A model generated the notes under the pieces. The model was not told where the DNA came from, made no database searches, and saw only the letters and a program-made list of their open reading frames with translations. Of a stretch of 64,000 nt of DNA, positions 1 to 8,044 are shown one piece after another (position 1 is the first letter of the stretch; every line of letters begins with the position of its first letter). This DNA is from Cellvibrio japonicus Ueda107. Lineage in GTDB: Bacteria; Pseudomonadota; Gammaproteobacteria; Pseudomonadales; Cellvibrionaceae. The stretch spans positions 3,480,501-3,544,500 of the forward strand of contig NC_010995.1 in assembly GCF_000019225.1 (NCBI RefSeq). Reading direction: 5' to 3'. The translations under genes were made by a program, and so were the position numbers.

Positions 1-1
1 C

Positions 2-898
2 GAAAAAACCATTGCCCACCCGGAAGACCTCGCCGCCCTCAAAAAGGAACTGAAAACGGCACAACTGATAGGCGCTACGCGCGATAACCACAAAATCTTC
101 CTTTGCGATTACGCTCAACACCCCAGCGTACTGCGCGAAATAGGTCGCTTGCGCGAGCAGACGTTTCGCCTGGTAGGTGAAGGGACCGGCAGCCGTCGCG
201 ACCTGGACAAATACGATCACTACTATCGCCACCTGGTACTCTGGGACGATGAAAAACTCTGTATTGCCGGCGCCTATCGCCTGGGTGATGCCGAGCGGAT
301 TTTGCACAAAAAAGGGATTAAGGGACTCTACACTGCCGACCTATTCGACTATCAACCGGCAGCACAGGAATACCTGCAGCAGGGCCTGGAACTGGGCCGC
401 AGTTTTGTTCATCCGGATTACTGGGGTAAAGCCAGCCTGGACTACCTCTGGCAGGGACTGGGTGCCTACCTGCAACACCATCCACACATCCGCTATGTAT
501 TTGGTCCCGTCAGTATGAGTGCCCGGTACCCCGAAACACTACGCGATATGCTGGTGTTTTATTACGAGCGTTACTACCGCCAGGATGACCCCTTAGCCGA
601 TGGCAAACACCCGCACCTGATGGATGAAAACCGCCAAATCGAATTGCAACAACAATTCGCGCACCTGAATCGCGAGCAGGGTTTTGAACTATTGCAACAG
701 CGTTTCCAGGAACAAGACTGCAAGGTGCCGGTACTCTTCAAGCAATATGCAGCACTCTATGAAGAAGGCGGTTACCAACTCCTGGCCTTTAGTGTGGATT
801 CGGAATTTGGCAACTGTGTCGATGGTTTATTTATGGCAGACCTTACCCTGATGAAGGCCAACAAGCGCGCCCGCTATTTGGGGGAGTCATCCAACTGA
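2..898 (+). CDS. OlsB-like GNAT acyltransferase (hemolysin-type), 5'-truncated
   Basis: The frame is open from the left edge to the stop at 896-898, so only the C-terminal 298 residues are present and the start lies outside the window. The visible part matches the Acetyltransf_5 / ornithine-lipid OlsB-like acyltransferase family: a conserved early RLREQTFR stretch, then DKYD, an LV-WD--EL-I-GAYRLG segment and an ELGRSFV segment, all typical of enzymes that transfer acyl chains from ACP to amino acids or lipids. In related gammaproteobacteria this domain is often fused behind a PlsC-type lysophospholipid acyltransferase. Whether that N-terminal domain exists here cannot be seen. A role in membrane lipid acylation is inferred from the family. 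Confidence 0.75.
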   Translation, partial: EKTIAHPEDLAALKKELKTAQLIGATRDNHKIFLCDYAQHPSVLREIGRLREQTFRLVGEGTGSRRDLDKYDHYYRHLVLWDDEKLCIAGAYRLGDAERILHKKGIKGLYTADLFDYQPAAQEYLQQGLELGRSFVHPDYWGKASLDYLWQGLGAYLQHHPHIRYVFGPVSMSARYPETLRDMLVFYYERYYRQDDPLADGKHPHLMDENRQIELQQQFAHLNREQGFELLQQRFQEQDCKVPVLFKQYAALYEEGGYQLLAFSVDSEFGNCVDGLFMADLTLMKANKRARYLGESSN

Positions 899-925
899 CA
901 CAGCCGTACACCAATCACCACGATA

Positions 926-1843
926 TCAGGGAAGCCGGCGCACATTAAAATCCCCCGGCTGGTACCAATAGCGCTTGTTGCGATAATTCGTCCCCTCAGT
1001 CAAACCGGGATTAGGGATAGCAATCATGCGCTTGGTCACTGGTTTGCCCGATGCATTACGTCCAGGCTTCTTCAGGGGAAAGGCGGTGCGGGTCAGGGCT
1101 TGCGAGCGCAGGTAGTTTACAAATTCACCGTCATCAATCATGCGCTCAAGGCCGCGGGTTATCCATTGCGCCAGGGCCTCGTTATCCCGTTTTACAAAAA
1201 AATAAATCGCCAGCGGATAATGCAAGATCAACGAGTCGTATTCTTCCAGGTCCGGATACTCTTGCTGGAATTGCGCCAGCTCGGTGTGGGTCTCGAAATA
1301 GGCGCGCGGAAAATAGTCGCACTGGAGGCTCCCCAGACGCTGCAAAATCGTTTCGTAACCCGCCAGTTCGCGCACACTTAATTCTGCCGCACGCATAATC
1401 GCAGTATCAGGCCAATCCAGCCCCTGGCAGGCCTTGAAGCCGCGCAAGTCAGCAAGGCTGTTAATACCATCAAATGTCTTGCGCTGGCTGCGATGGATAA
1501 TAAAACGACGATACCCCTCCAGACCTCGCACCAGGGGAATGCGGATTGCGCGCAATTGCTGCTCCCGGTCGGGACTGGTTCCCATCCAGTAGATATCCAG
1601 CAAGCGACCGCGCGTTAACTCGTGCAATGCACGCCCTTGCTCAATATGCAATTGCTCCACCAACTGCGGCACAGGCTGGCCATCAGCGCCCTTCACCAAG
1701 GCCCGACGCAACAGGCCAACAAAATAATCCTGTGCAGTATGAAATTCCGGGTGTACTGCGGGGATTCTAAGCACTTGCTCCTGCTCAGAGGCCCATGCAC
1801 TACCAGTCAACCACAGCAAAACGAACGTACAGTATCTATTCAC
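926..1843 (-). CDS. Periplasmic solute-binding-like protein (transporter substrate-binding fold)
   Basis: 305 residues read from a GTG start at 1841-1843. No in-frame ATG lies near, and the N-terminus forms a clean signal peptide (hydrophobic FVLLWLTG, then AWA before SEQEQ), which supports GTG. The body resembles the bacterial extracellular solute-binding protein family 3 type found in Cellvibrio and Pseudomonas as stand-alone proteins: an early LRIP strand, a D-W--T hinge-like segment and a late IDDGEFVNYLRSQ helix. No permease or ATPase lies beside it, so it is either an orphan binding protein or a sensor-like periplasmic protein. The ligand is unknown. It is transcribed away from mpl, with 208 bp between the two starts. 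Confidence 0.6.
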   Translation of the reverse strand: MNRYCTFVLLWLTGSAWASEQEQVLRIPAVHPEFHTAQDYFVGLLRRALVKGADGQPVPQLVEQLHIEQGRALHELTRGRLLDIYWMGTSPDREQQLRAIRIPLVRGLEGYRRFIIHRSQRKTFDGINSLADLRGFKACQGLDWPDTAIMRAAELSVRELAGYETILQRLGSLQCDYFPRAYFETHTELAQFQQEYPDLEEYDSLILHYPLAIYFFVKRDNEALAQWITRGLERMIDDGEFVNYLRSQALTRTAFPLKKPGRNASGKPVTKRMIAIPNPGLTEGTNYRNKRYWYQPGDFNVRRLP

Positions 1844-2051
1844 AAATCATTTCCGACGAGGTTCACGATGCAGACAGTATCCCGGGCAAACCACACAAAA
1901 AGTCCCCGGTTAAAATAATAACAAGAATCCATGTCGTCAGTTATTCCCTCGTCAGATCTACACCAGAGTTGCAATCAAGACTAAAGTATAGGTTAATCCG
2001 CCCCATTCACCGGATATCACCGGTCATAAATAGCTGAATTATTGGATCTCT

Positions 2052-3443
2052 ATGCACGTTCATATCCTCGGTATCTGCGGCACTTTTATGGGCAGCCTGG
2101 CACAGCTGGCCAAGGCACTGGGCCACAGGGTCACCGGCAGCGATGCCAATGTCTACCCCCCCATGAGTACCCAATTGGAACAGGCCGGTATTACCCTGAC
2201 CCAGGGTTTCGATCCGGCCCAGTTGGAACCCGCTCCCGACCTGGTGGTTATCGGCAATGCCATGAGCCGCGGCAACCCGGCGGTGGAATATGTTCTCAAC
2301 CAGGGTATTCCCTATACCTCCGGCCCCCAATGGCTGCACGATTATGTACTGCCGGGCAAATGGGTGCTGGCCGTGGCGGGTACCCACGGTAAAACCACCA
2401 CCAGTGCTATGCTCACCTGGATACTCGACTACGCCGGCATGGCGCCGGGTTTTTTAATTGGCGGGGTGACCAACAACTTCCCCACCTCTGCCCGCCTGGG
2501 CGAAACGCCTTTTTTTGTGGTGGAGGCCGACGAATACGACAGCGCCTTCTTCGACAAACGCTCCAAATTTGTCCATTACAATGCACGCACGGTCATCCTC
2601 AACAACCTCGAATTCGACCATGCCGACATCTTCCCTGACCTGGCTGCCATCCAGCGCCAGTTCCACCATCTGGTGCGCACCATTCCCAATAACGGATTGG
2701 TTATCAGCCCCGCCGCTGACAAGGCATTAGCCGACGTACTCACCATGGGCTGCTGGACGCCGCAACAACCCTTTGCCGTCATCAACAAGGATACAGATCC
2801 CGATGCCGCCACACCGGAATGGACAGCTACCTTGCTCGCCGCCGATGGCTCCGCGTTTAGCGTACAGCACAATGGCGAGGAGATCGCACAGGTACACTGG
2901 TCGCACACGGGCATCCACAACGTCAACAACGGTTTGGCCGCACTGATTGCCGCACGCCATGTAGGCGTCACACCAGAGATCGCCGCGCAGGCCCTGCAAC
3001 AATTTGCCGGCGTCAAACGCCGCATGGAATGCCTGGCCGATGTGCACAGCATCAAAGTCTATGACGACTTCGCCCACCACCCCACAGCCATCAAAACTAC
3101 CCTCGCCGGTTTACGCGCTAAAGTGGGCGACGAAAAAATTATCGCCATCATTGAGCCCCGCTCCAACACCATGCGCATGGGCGTCCACAAAAACGCCCTC
3201 AACCACAGCGTCACCGACGCCGACGACGTCCTCTGGTACCAACCACCCGATGTCGACTGGGCCATGGACGAGGTCATCAACAAAAGCCCCGTTCCCGCCA
3301 AGCTGGTGCACGACCTGGATGAGTTAATCCACTGCGCTATTTCACTGAGTGAACCTGATACGCATATTGTGATTATGAGTAATGGGGGATTTGGCGGAGT
3401 GCATCAGAAGTTGGTGGAGCAATTGAAAAAACATGCTCTGTAG
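2052..3443 (+). CDS. mpl: UDP-N-acetylmuramate:L-Ala-gamma-D-Glu-meso-Dap ligase
   Basis: 463 residues, full length for Mpl. This cytoplasmic Mur-ligase-family enzyme joins recycled murein tripeptide to UDP-MurNAc using ATP and feeds it back into peptidoglycan synthesis. The N-terminus carries the Mpl signature HILGICGTFMG, the ATP-binding P-loop is GTHGKTTT with Lys at residue 114, followed by VEADEYDSAFFDKRSKFVHY and a C-terminal YDDFAHHPTAIK region that separates Mpl and MurC from MurD-F. The ribosome-binding site is weak. ubiX lies about 1 kb further on, as mpl-ubiX does in many gammaproteobacteria, but here an isomerase gene lies between them. Confidence 0.95.
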   Translation: MHVHILGICGTFMGSLAQLAKALGHRVTGSDANVYPPMSTQLEQAGITLTQGFDPAQLEPAPDLVVIGNAMSRGNPAVEYVLNQGIPYTSGPQWLHDYVLPGKWVLAVAGTHGKTTTSAMLTWILDYAGMAPGFLIGGVTNNFPTSARLGETPFFVVEADEYDSAFFDKRSKFVHYNARTVILNNLEFDHADIFPDLAAIQRQFHHLVRTIPNNGLVISPAADKALADVLTMGCWTPQQPFAVINKDTDPDAATPEWTATLLAADGSAFSVQHNGEEIAQVHWSHTGIHNVNNGLAALIAARHVGVTPEIAAQALQQFAGVKRRMECLADVHSIKVYDDFAHHPTAIKTTLAGLRAKVGDEKIIAIIEPRSNTMRMGVHKNALNHSVTDADDVLWYQPPDVDWAMDEVINKSPVPAKLVHDLDELIHCAISLSEPDTHIVIMSNGGFGGVHQKLVEQLKKHAL

Positions 3444-3452
3444 CGCTATAGA

Positions 3453-3488
3453 GCCAAGCCACTAACTACAAGGTAGCTTGGCATTTTT
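3453..3488 (+). terminator. Probable terminator after mpl
   Basis: Inverted repeat GCCAAGC / GCTTGGC with a roughly 16-base loop, followed by ATTTTT, 10 bases after the mpl stop. The loop is long, so strength is uncertain. Confidence 0.5.
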
Positions 3489-3640
3489 CCGGGAAAAAAC
3501 ACACTTTCCTTCAATTCGCTCAACTAGCCCTATATCATTCCCACTTCTGCAAAACTCGGTCATTACCTGCAAACAGCGCCATAGAGCCTGTCACTACAAG
3601 AATCACTGTTTTTCAATCTTGTCGAAAAGAGAGCTTTATC

Positions 3641-4279
3641 ATGAAAATTGCATTAATGAACGAATTCAGTCAGGCCGCTAAAAATGCGATCGTATTGAAA
3701 CAACTGCAAGACGTAGCTGCCGAACAAGGCCATAGTATTTACAACGTAGGAATGAGTGATGATAACGATCATTACCTGACCTACATTCACCTGGGTGTTA
3801 TAGCCAGCCTGCTGCTGAACTCCAAAGCCGTGGATTTTGTGGTGAGCGGTTGTGGCACTGGCCAGGGCGCCATGATGTCCCTGAATGCCCACCCAGGTGT
3901 ATTTTGCGGTTATTGCATAGAACCCACCGATGCCTACCTGTTTGCCCAGGTGAATAACGGCAATGCCCTGGCACTGCCTTTTGCCAAAGGCTTTGGCTGG
4001 GGTGCGGAATTAAACATTCGTACCATTTTCGAAAAAGCCTTTACCGGTGTGCGCGGCCAGGGCTATCCCGCCGAGCGTCGCGAATCACAGGTGCGCAACG
4101 CTGGCATACTGACCCAGGTAAAACTCGCCACCGCCAAGCCTTACCTGGATGGCCTGCGTGCGATTGATCCGGAGATTGTTAAAACAGCAGTTACCGGTGA
4201 GCGTTTCCAATCCTGCTTCTTTGAAAACAGCCAGAATGATGCGATTACTGCATTTGTTAAAGATATTTTGGGCAAGTGA
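3641..4279 (+). CDS. RpiB/LacAB-family sugar-phosphate isomerase, DhuI-like
   Basis: 212 residues with an AAGAGAG ribosome-binding site upstream of the ATG. It belongs to the RpiB/LacA/LacB isomerase superfamily: N-terminal KIALMNE, the VVSGCGTGQGAM loop that holds the catalytic Cys of RpiB relatives, and GNALALPFAKGFGWGAELN. It is longer than ordinary RpiB (about 150 residues). From memory the length and the GCGTG / PTDAYL / KGFGWGAEL pattern agree with DhuI, an RpiB-type 4-deoxy-5-hexosulose-uronate ketol-isomerase known from glycosaminoglycan-degrading bacteria. That would place it in uronate (pectin or alginate) breakdown, replacing KduI. No partner dehydrogenase is adjacent. The superfamily is certain; the substrate is inferred. 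Confidence 0.75.
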   Translation: MKIALMNEFSQAAKNAIVLKQLQDVAAEQGHSIYNVGMSDDNDHYLTYIHLGVIASLLLNSKAVDFVVSGCGTGQGAMMSLNAHPGVFCGYCIEPTDAYLFAQVNNGNALALPFAKGFGWGAELNIRTIFEKAFTGVRGQGYPAERRESQVRNAGILTQVKLATAKPYLDGLRAIDPEIVKTAVTGERFQSCFFENSQNDAITAFVKDILGK

Positions 4280-4285
4280 TCTGCC

Positions 4286-4310
4286 AGGCTGCCGCTCGAA
4301 ACGGCAGCCT
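4286..4310 (+). terminator. Probable terminator after the RpiB-like gene
   Basis: Perfect 9-bp stem AGGCTGCCG / CGGCAGCCT with a 7-base loop, starting 7 bases after the stop; a pyrimidine-rich TCCCTTTCC tract follows. Confidence 0.6.
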
Positions 4311-4492
4311 TCCCTTTCCGGGGCATCCTGGGACAGCACATTCACACATCACCTGCCAAAGCATAAAAATATCGCCAACACGCCTATCTGCAGATCACCA
4401 ATCCCCCCGGCAAGGCACGCTGTAGCCCAAACCATGACATCCACGCTATGATTTATCCCCCCGAATGCATTGAGTGTCCCGGAGTAATCCCT

Positions 4493-5101
4493 ATGTCCCA
4501 ACGCACTATTACCCTTGCCATTACAGGGGCTTCCGGCGCCCAATACGGCCTGCGGTTACTGCAACGCCTGTTGGCTGCTGATTGCAAAGTCTATTTACTG
4601 CTTTCCAGTGCGGCAGAAGTCGTGATTCGCACCGAGACAGACCTGGAGTTACCGGAAGATATTGCCGAGCAACAGGTGTTCCTTGAGCAGTTATACGCCG
4701 CCGATGAAGACCAACTGCAATTACTGGCCAAAGATGACTGGTTTGCACCCGTAGCATCCGGTTCCAGTTCTCCGTCATCGATGGTGATCTGTCCCGCGAG
4801 TGGCGGCACGCTTTCCGCCATTGCCCATGGTGCCAGCAACAACCTGATCGAGCGCGCGGCGGATGTCGCCCTGAAAGAGCGACGCCAACTGATTCTGGTA
4901 CCCCGGGAAACCCCTTACTCACAAATCCACCTGGAAAATATGCTCAAGCTGACCCAATTGGGAGCCATTGTGCTCCCGGCCAGTCCCGGCTTTTACATGC
5001 AGCCACAAACTATTGACGAGCTGGTGGATTTTATTGTGGCGCGCATCCTTGACCAATTGGGTATTGAACAAAGCCTGATGCCGCGTTGGGGCGAAGAATA
5101 A
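4493..5101 (+). CDS. ubiX: Flavin prenyltransferase UbiX
   Basis: 202 residues from the ATG at 4493, chosen over an upstream in-frame ATG at 4448 because GGAG sits at 4481-4484 and the protein then starts directly with the family strand TITLAITGASGAQYG, the FMN and dimethylallyl-phosphate binding loop. UbiX makes prenylated FMN, the cofactor of UbiD decarboxylases in ubiquinone synthesis. Conserved SGSS and ICPASGGTLSAIAHG motifs and the C-terminal LVPRETPYSQIHLENML segment are all present. The UbiD partner is not in the window. An HMG-CoA lyase gene follows 18 bases downstream and is probably co-transcribed. Confidence 0.93.
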   Translation: MSQRTITLAITGASGAQYGLRLLQRLLAADCKVYLLLSSAAEVVIRTETDLELPEDIAEQQVFLEQLYAADEDQLQLLAKDDWFAPVASGSSSPSSMVICPASGGTLSAIAHGASNNLIERAADVALKERRQLILVPRETPYSQIHLENMLKLTQLGAIVLPASPGFYMQPQTIDELVDFIVARILDQLGIEQSLMPRWGEE

Positions 5102-5119
5102 ATTACACGAGAGCGCACA

Positions 5120-6028
5120 ATGACCTTACCAACACATGTTCGTATCATTGAGGTCGGACCACGCGATGGTTTACAAAATGAAAAACAGGCAATACCAACA
5201 CAAGCCAAAATCCAACTGATTGAACAATTGGTTGACGCAGGACTGACCTACATTGAAGCCGGCAGTTTTGTGAATCCCAAATGGGTTCCGCAAATGGCAG
5301 ACAGTGGCGACGTCTTTTCAGGCATTGCCCGTAAACCGGGAATCACCTATGCGGCATTAACCCCCAACCTGCAAGGTTTTGAACGGGCAATAGCAGCTGG
5401 TGCCACTGAAGTTGCCATCTTTGCCGCCGCCTCGGAAGCCTTTAGCCAGAAAAATATTAATTGCTCTATTGCCGAAAGCCTGCAACGTTTTACCGCACTT
5501 CTGGATTCCGCCCAGGCACAACAAATTCCAGTGCGCGGTTACATTTCCTGTGTAGCGGGCTGCCCCTATTCCGGTTCCGTTGATCCACAGCTGGTAAGCC
5601 ATTTGGCACAGGAGTTATTTACCATGGGCTGCTACGAAATATCACTCGGCGACACCATAGGGGTAGGCACTGCCGGACAAACCAAACATGTCATTGAAGC
5701 CGTTGCCCATCATATCCCGCTGGAAAATATTGCGGTGCATATGCACGATACCTATGGCCAGGCGCTTGCCAATATTTATGCGGCGCTGGAAATGGGCATC
5801 GGTGTTGTAGACAGTTCAGTCGCGGGTCTGGGCGGCTGCCCCTACGCCGTGGGTGCAACAGGTAATGTGGCCACTGAAGACCTGGTGTATTTATTAAATG
5901 GCCTGGGTATTGAGCACGGTGTGGATCTGGAAAAGTTAATCCAGGCAGGAAACACCATCAGCGCCGTACTGAACAAGCCAACCAACTCCAGGGTTGCCAG
6001 GGCACTCAGCAGCCAGCGTGTCGCCTGA
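5120..6028 (+). CDS. Hydroxymethylglutaryl-CoA lyase
   Basis: 302 residues, normal for bacterial HMG-CoA lyase, a TIM-barrel enzyme that splits HMG-CoA into acetoacetate and acetyl-CoA at the end of leucine and isovalerate catabolism. Visible signatures: N-terminal EVGPRDGLQNE with the metal-binding Asp, the HMHDTYGQ metal-ligand histidines, and GLGGCPYAVGATGN with the catalytic Cys at residue 240. The neighbouring liu genes for isovaleryl-CoA degradation seen in Pseudomonas are missing, so the gene stands apart from its pathway. It lies 18 bp after ubiX and 42 bp before the DUF2288 gene. Confidence 0.93.
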   Translation: MTLPTHVRIIEVGPRDGLQNEKQAIPTQAKIQLIEQLVDAGLTYIEAGSFVNPKWVPQMADSGDVFSGIARKPGITYAALTPNLQGFERAIAAGATEVAIFAAASEAFSQKNINCSIAESLQRFTALLDSAQAQQIPVRGYISCVAGCPYSGSVDPQLVSHLAQELFTMGCYEISLGDTIGVGTAGQTKHVIEAVAHHIPLENIAVHMHDTYGQALANIYAALEMGIGVVDSSVAGLGGCPYAVGATGNVATEDLVYLLNGLGIEHGVDLEKLIQAGNTISAVLNKPTNSRVARALSSQRVA

Positions 6029-6070
6029 TGGCGTTGTAACAAACCGTTTATTTAAAAAGGTATATCGCCA

Positions 6071-6373
6071 TTGAGTACTCCACTCGAACAGCAAATTAAT
6101 CTCGAAACGGCACAAATACGCTGGCAAGAACTACAGCGTTTTTTCGCCAGTGGCAATGCCATCGCCGTTGCCCCAGGCTTGGACCTGCCCCATGTGGCGG
6201 CACAAATAGCCTCGGATAATGCCGCACAATTAAAAACCTGGATGGATGCCGGCTTGGTCGATGTCGTCACCGATGCACAAGCCTTGCAATGGTACGAAGC
6301 AGATGCATTGGTATGGGCCGTGGTGATTAAGCCCTGGGTGTTAGTGCAGCCGATTGAGTTGGAGGTGGACTGA
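6071..6373 (+). CDS. DUF2288 family protein
   Basis: 100 residues starting at TTG (6071-6073), with an AAGG Shine-Dalgarno a few bases upstream; no earlier ATG fits, and the conserved region begins almost at once (NLETAQIRWQELQRFFASG), so the TTG start is preferred. It matches the small DUF2288 family common in Pseudomonas and relatives: VAPGLDLPHVAAQIA in the middle and ALVWAVVIKPWVLVQ at the end. The function of the family is unknown to me. The next gene starts 3 bases after the stop and its GGAGG ribosome-binding site lies inside this gene's last codons, so the two are translationally coupled. Confidence 0.85.
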   Translation: MSTPLEQQINLETAQIRWQELQRFFASGNAIAVAPGLDLPHVAAQIASDNAAQLKTWMDAGLVDVVTDAQALQWYEADALVWAVVIKPWVLVQPIELEVD

Positions 6374-6375
6374 GT

Positions 6376-6822
6376 ATGCGTACCATCCGCCGCGCAACTA
6401 AAGACGATAGCGAGGCAATCGCAGAACTTTACCGCGAACTCGCACCCGAGGTATCAACCACTGTCCTGCCAGAACGTGTAGCAGTAGCAGCCAACAGCGC
6501 GCACACCCATTTATTGGTTTGCGACGAAGGCGGCGAAATTATTGCCACAGCCCTCGTTTGCCTATGCCAGGATGTGATGTACGGCAATCAACCCTTTGCG
6601 ATTGTGGATAATATGGTTGTCAGTGAACACTACCTGCGCGAAGGCATAGGCAAAAGCTTGGTGGACTATATTGAAGACTTTTGTGCACAGCAGGACTGCT
6701 CCAAAATCATGTTGTTAGCCAGCAGTGAAAACCGGAGCGCCCGTGATTTTTACACAGCGATGGGGTACGACCCGGACGCTAAAATCGGTTTTGTGAAATA
6801 CCGTAAATACTTCGGCATTTAA
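6376..6822 (+). CDS. GNAT family N-acetyltransferase
   Basis: 148 residues, single GNAT domain. An N-terminal RRATKDDSEAIAELY start, a central AIVDNMVVSEHYLREGIGKSLVDYIE segment with the R/Q-x-x-G-x-G/A-type acetyl-CoA pyrophosphate loop (REGIGKSL), and a C-terminal SSENRSARDFYTAMGY are standard for the fold. It acetylates an amine on an unidentified substrate. It is preceded directly by the DUF2288 gene and followed 20 bases later by a membrane-protein gene; the three probably form one operon. Confidence 0.9.
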   Translation: MRTIRRATKDDSEAIAELYRELAPEVSTTVLPERVAVAANSAHTHLLVCDEGGEIIATALVCLCQDVMYGNQPFAIVDNMVVSEHYLREGIGKSLVDYIEDFCAQQDCSKIMLLASSENRSARDFYTAMGYDPDAKIGFVKYRKYFGI

Positions 6823-6842
6823 TTATTCAAGGAACCCTACAT

Positions 6843-7253
6843 ATGAACCTTACCGGTACCGGCATTGTCCTGCGCTTCTTATTTGCCTTGTTATTGGTAC
6901 TTCTCACCTATAATCCCAGTGGTTATTCCTATGTGCACTGGCTGCTTACCCAAAGCCACATCACGCCCTATATTGTAATAGCCGGACTTCTCCTACTGAT
7001 TGGCTGGGGTGTATATATCAAAGCCACACTCAACTCACTTGGGTTGGTCGGGATTATTGTTCTCGCCGCGTTGTTTGGCAGTTTGATCTGGTTATTTATC
7101 TACTGGGGCTGGCTCAGCCTGACCGATATTTCAGCCATGGCCTGGGCTGTTGAAGTCTTGCTGGCCGCCTTACTGGCCGTCGGCATGTGCTGGTCACACT
7201 TTACCCGCCGTATGAGCGGGCAAGTGGATGTGGATGAGATCGAAGAAAAATAG
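6843..7253 (+). CDS. Four-helix inner-membrane protein (DUF6524-like)
   Basis: 136 residues with an AAGGA ribosome-binding site. Four hydrophobic helices are visible at about residues 8-25, 40-57, 63-84 and 97-115, followed by a short polar, acidic C-terminus (VDVDEIEEK). The YNPSGYSYVHW motif after the first helix is characteristic of a small conserved membrane family that I associate with DUF6524. No enzymatic motif is visible and the function is unknown. It ends the rightward operon and a bidirectional terminator follows 21 bases later. Confidence 0.75.
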   Translation: MNLTGTGIVLRFLFALLLVLLTYNPSGYSYVHWLLTQSHITPYIVIAGLLLLIGWGVYIKATLNSLGLVGIIVLAALFGSLIWLFIYWGWLSLTDISAMAWAVEVLLAALLAVGMCWSHFTRRMSGQVDVDEIEEK

Positions 7254-7274
7254 TGGTCCGCTCCACCCACTGAC

Positions 7275-7310
7275 AAAAAGGCCGACAACTGCAACAGTGT
7301 CGGCCTTTTT
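7275..7310. terminator. Bidirectional terminator
   Basis: AAAAAGGCCGACA and TGTCGGCCTTTTT form a long perfect stem flanked by A- and T-runs. It lies between two convergent genes (the membrane protein and smrA) and can serve both. Confidence 0.85.
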
Positions 7311-7350
7311 ATTTGCTGCTCTCAGCTTTTTTGCCTTTGGCAGGCAGGGG

Positions 7351-7929
7351 CTATCGCTTGTTATGCATTTCCCAATTTTCCAGCTTTTTCTTCTCACTCT
7401 TGCGCAGCAACACGTAGGTTGCCCCTACCCAACCATGGGGCTTTTGGGCGGAGTGAAAGGCCAGTACTTCAGGGAATTGCGGCAGCCAATGAGCTACGCA
7501 GCTTTTTAGCTGGGCAGTTTGCCCGCGCCCCTCACCCTTGCCATGGGTAATAAGCGCGCAGCGAATGTCGTGCCCCATACAGTCCCTAATAAACTGGAAC
7601 ACCGCATTGCGCGCCTGGTCGACCGTCATATGGTGCAAGTCCAGGCGTGCGTCAATCTGGTATTTGCCCAGGCGCAGGTTGCGATACACCCCGGTCTGTA
7701 CACCGTCGCGTTTGAACTCGATCACCGCTAATGGCTCTACGGGTTCTACATATTCGCCCGAGAGAAAGTTTTTGTCTTTGGCCAGCTCTGCCGTAGCCGC
7801 CTTGCGACGGGTTTCGGCGTTGATTTTGTCCAATTGCGGTGAGGCCAGGGTGACCTTCTCTTCAACCTTGATGGGTTTGACATCCTGCATTTGCTGGAGA
7901 AAGAAATCGGAATCCGGGGTCTTGGACAT
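7351..7929 (-). CDS. smrA: Smr-domain DNA endonuclease SmrA
   Basis: 192 residues from the ATG at 7927-7929; the frame extends further upstream but the true start is supported by a TAAGG Shine-Dalgarno and by the family-typical N-terminus (DSDFFLQQMQDVKPIK). The C-terminal Smr domain shows LDLHHMTVDQAR, the LITHGKG active-site motif and a late FHSAQKPHGWVGATYVLLRK strand. The ending ENWEMHNKR also fits SmrA. Smr proteins are MutS2-like nicking nucleases; the cellular role of stand-alone SmrA is not settled. Terminators lie on both sides, so it is a single-gene transcript. Confidence 0.88.
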   Translation of the reverse strand: MSKTPDSDFFLQQMQDVKPIKVEEKVTLASPQLDKINAETRRKAATAELAKDKNFLSGEYVEPVEPLAVIEFKRDGVQTGVYRNLRLGKYQIDARLDLHHMTVDQARNAVFQFIRDCMGHDIRCALITHGKGEGRGQTAQLKSCVAHWLPQFPEVLAFHSAQKPHGWVGATYVLLRKSEKKKLENWEMHNKR

Positions 7930-7992
7930 GGGAAAGCGCCTTACCAAAATAAAACCAACCGCCATTTTCAGGCATAGCCGGAATTGTAAATG

Positions 7993-8021
7993 AAAAGGCC
8001 GCCTATGTAAGGCGGCCTTTT
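7993..8021 (-). terminator. Terminator after acs
   Basis: AAAAGGCCGCC / GGCGGCCTTTT stem with a 7-base loop and T-run on either strand, 24 bases past the acs stop and upstream of smrA. Confidence 0.85.
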
Positions 8022-8044
8022 CACAATAGCAGGGGCAAGACCTG

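Noticed and set aside
5120..6028. Homocitrate synthase or isopropylmalate synthase as alternative for the HMG-CoA lyase gene
   Set aside because: Length of 302 residues and the GCPYA cysteine loop fit HMG-CoA lyase, not the longer synthases.
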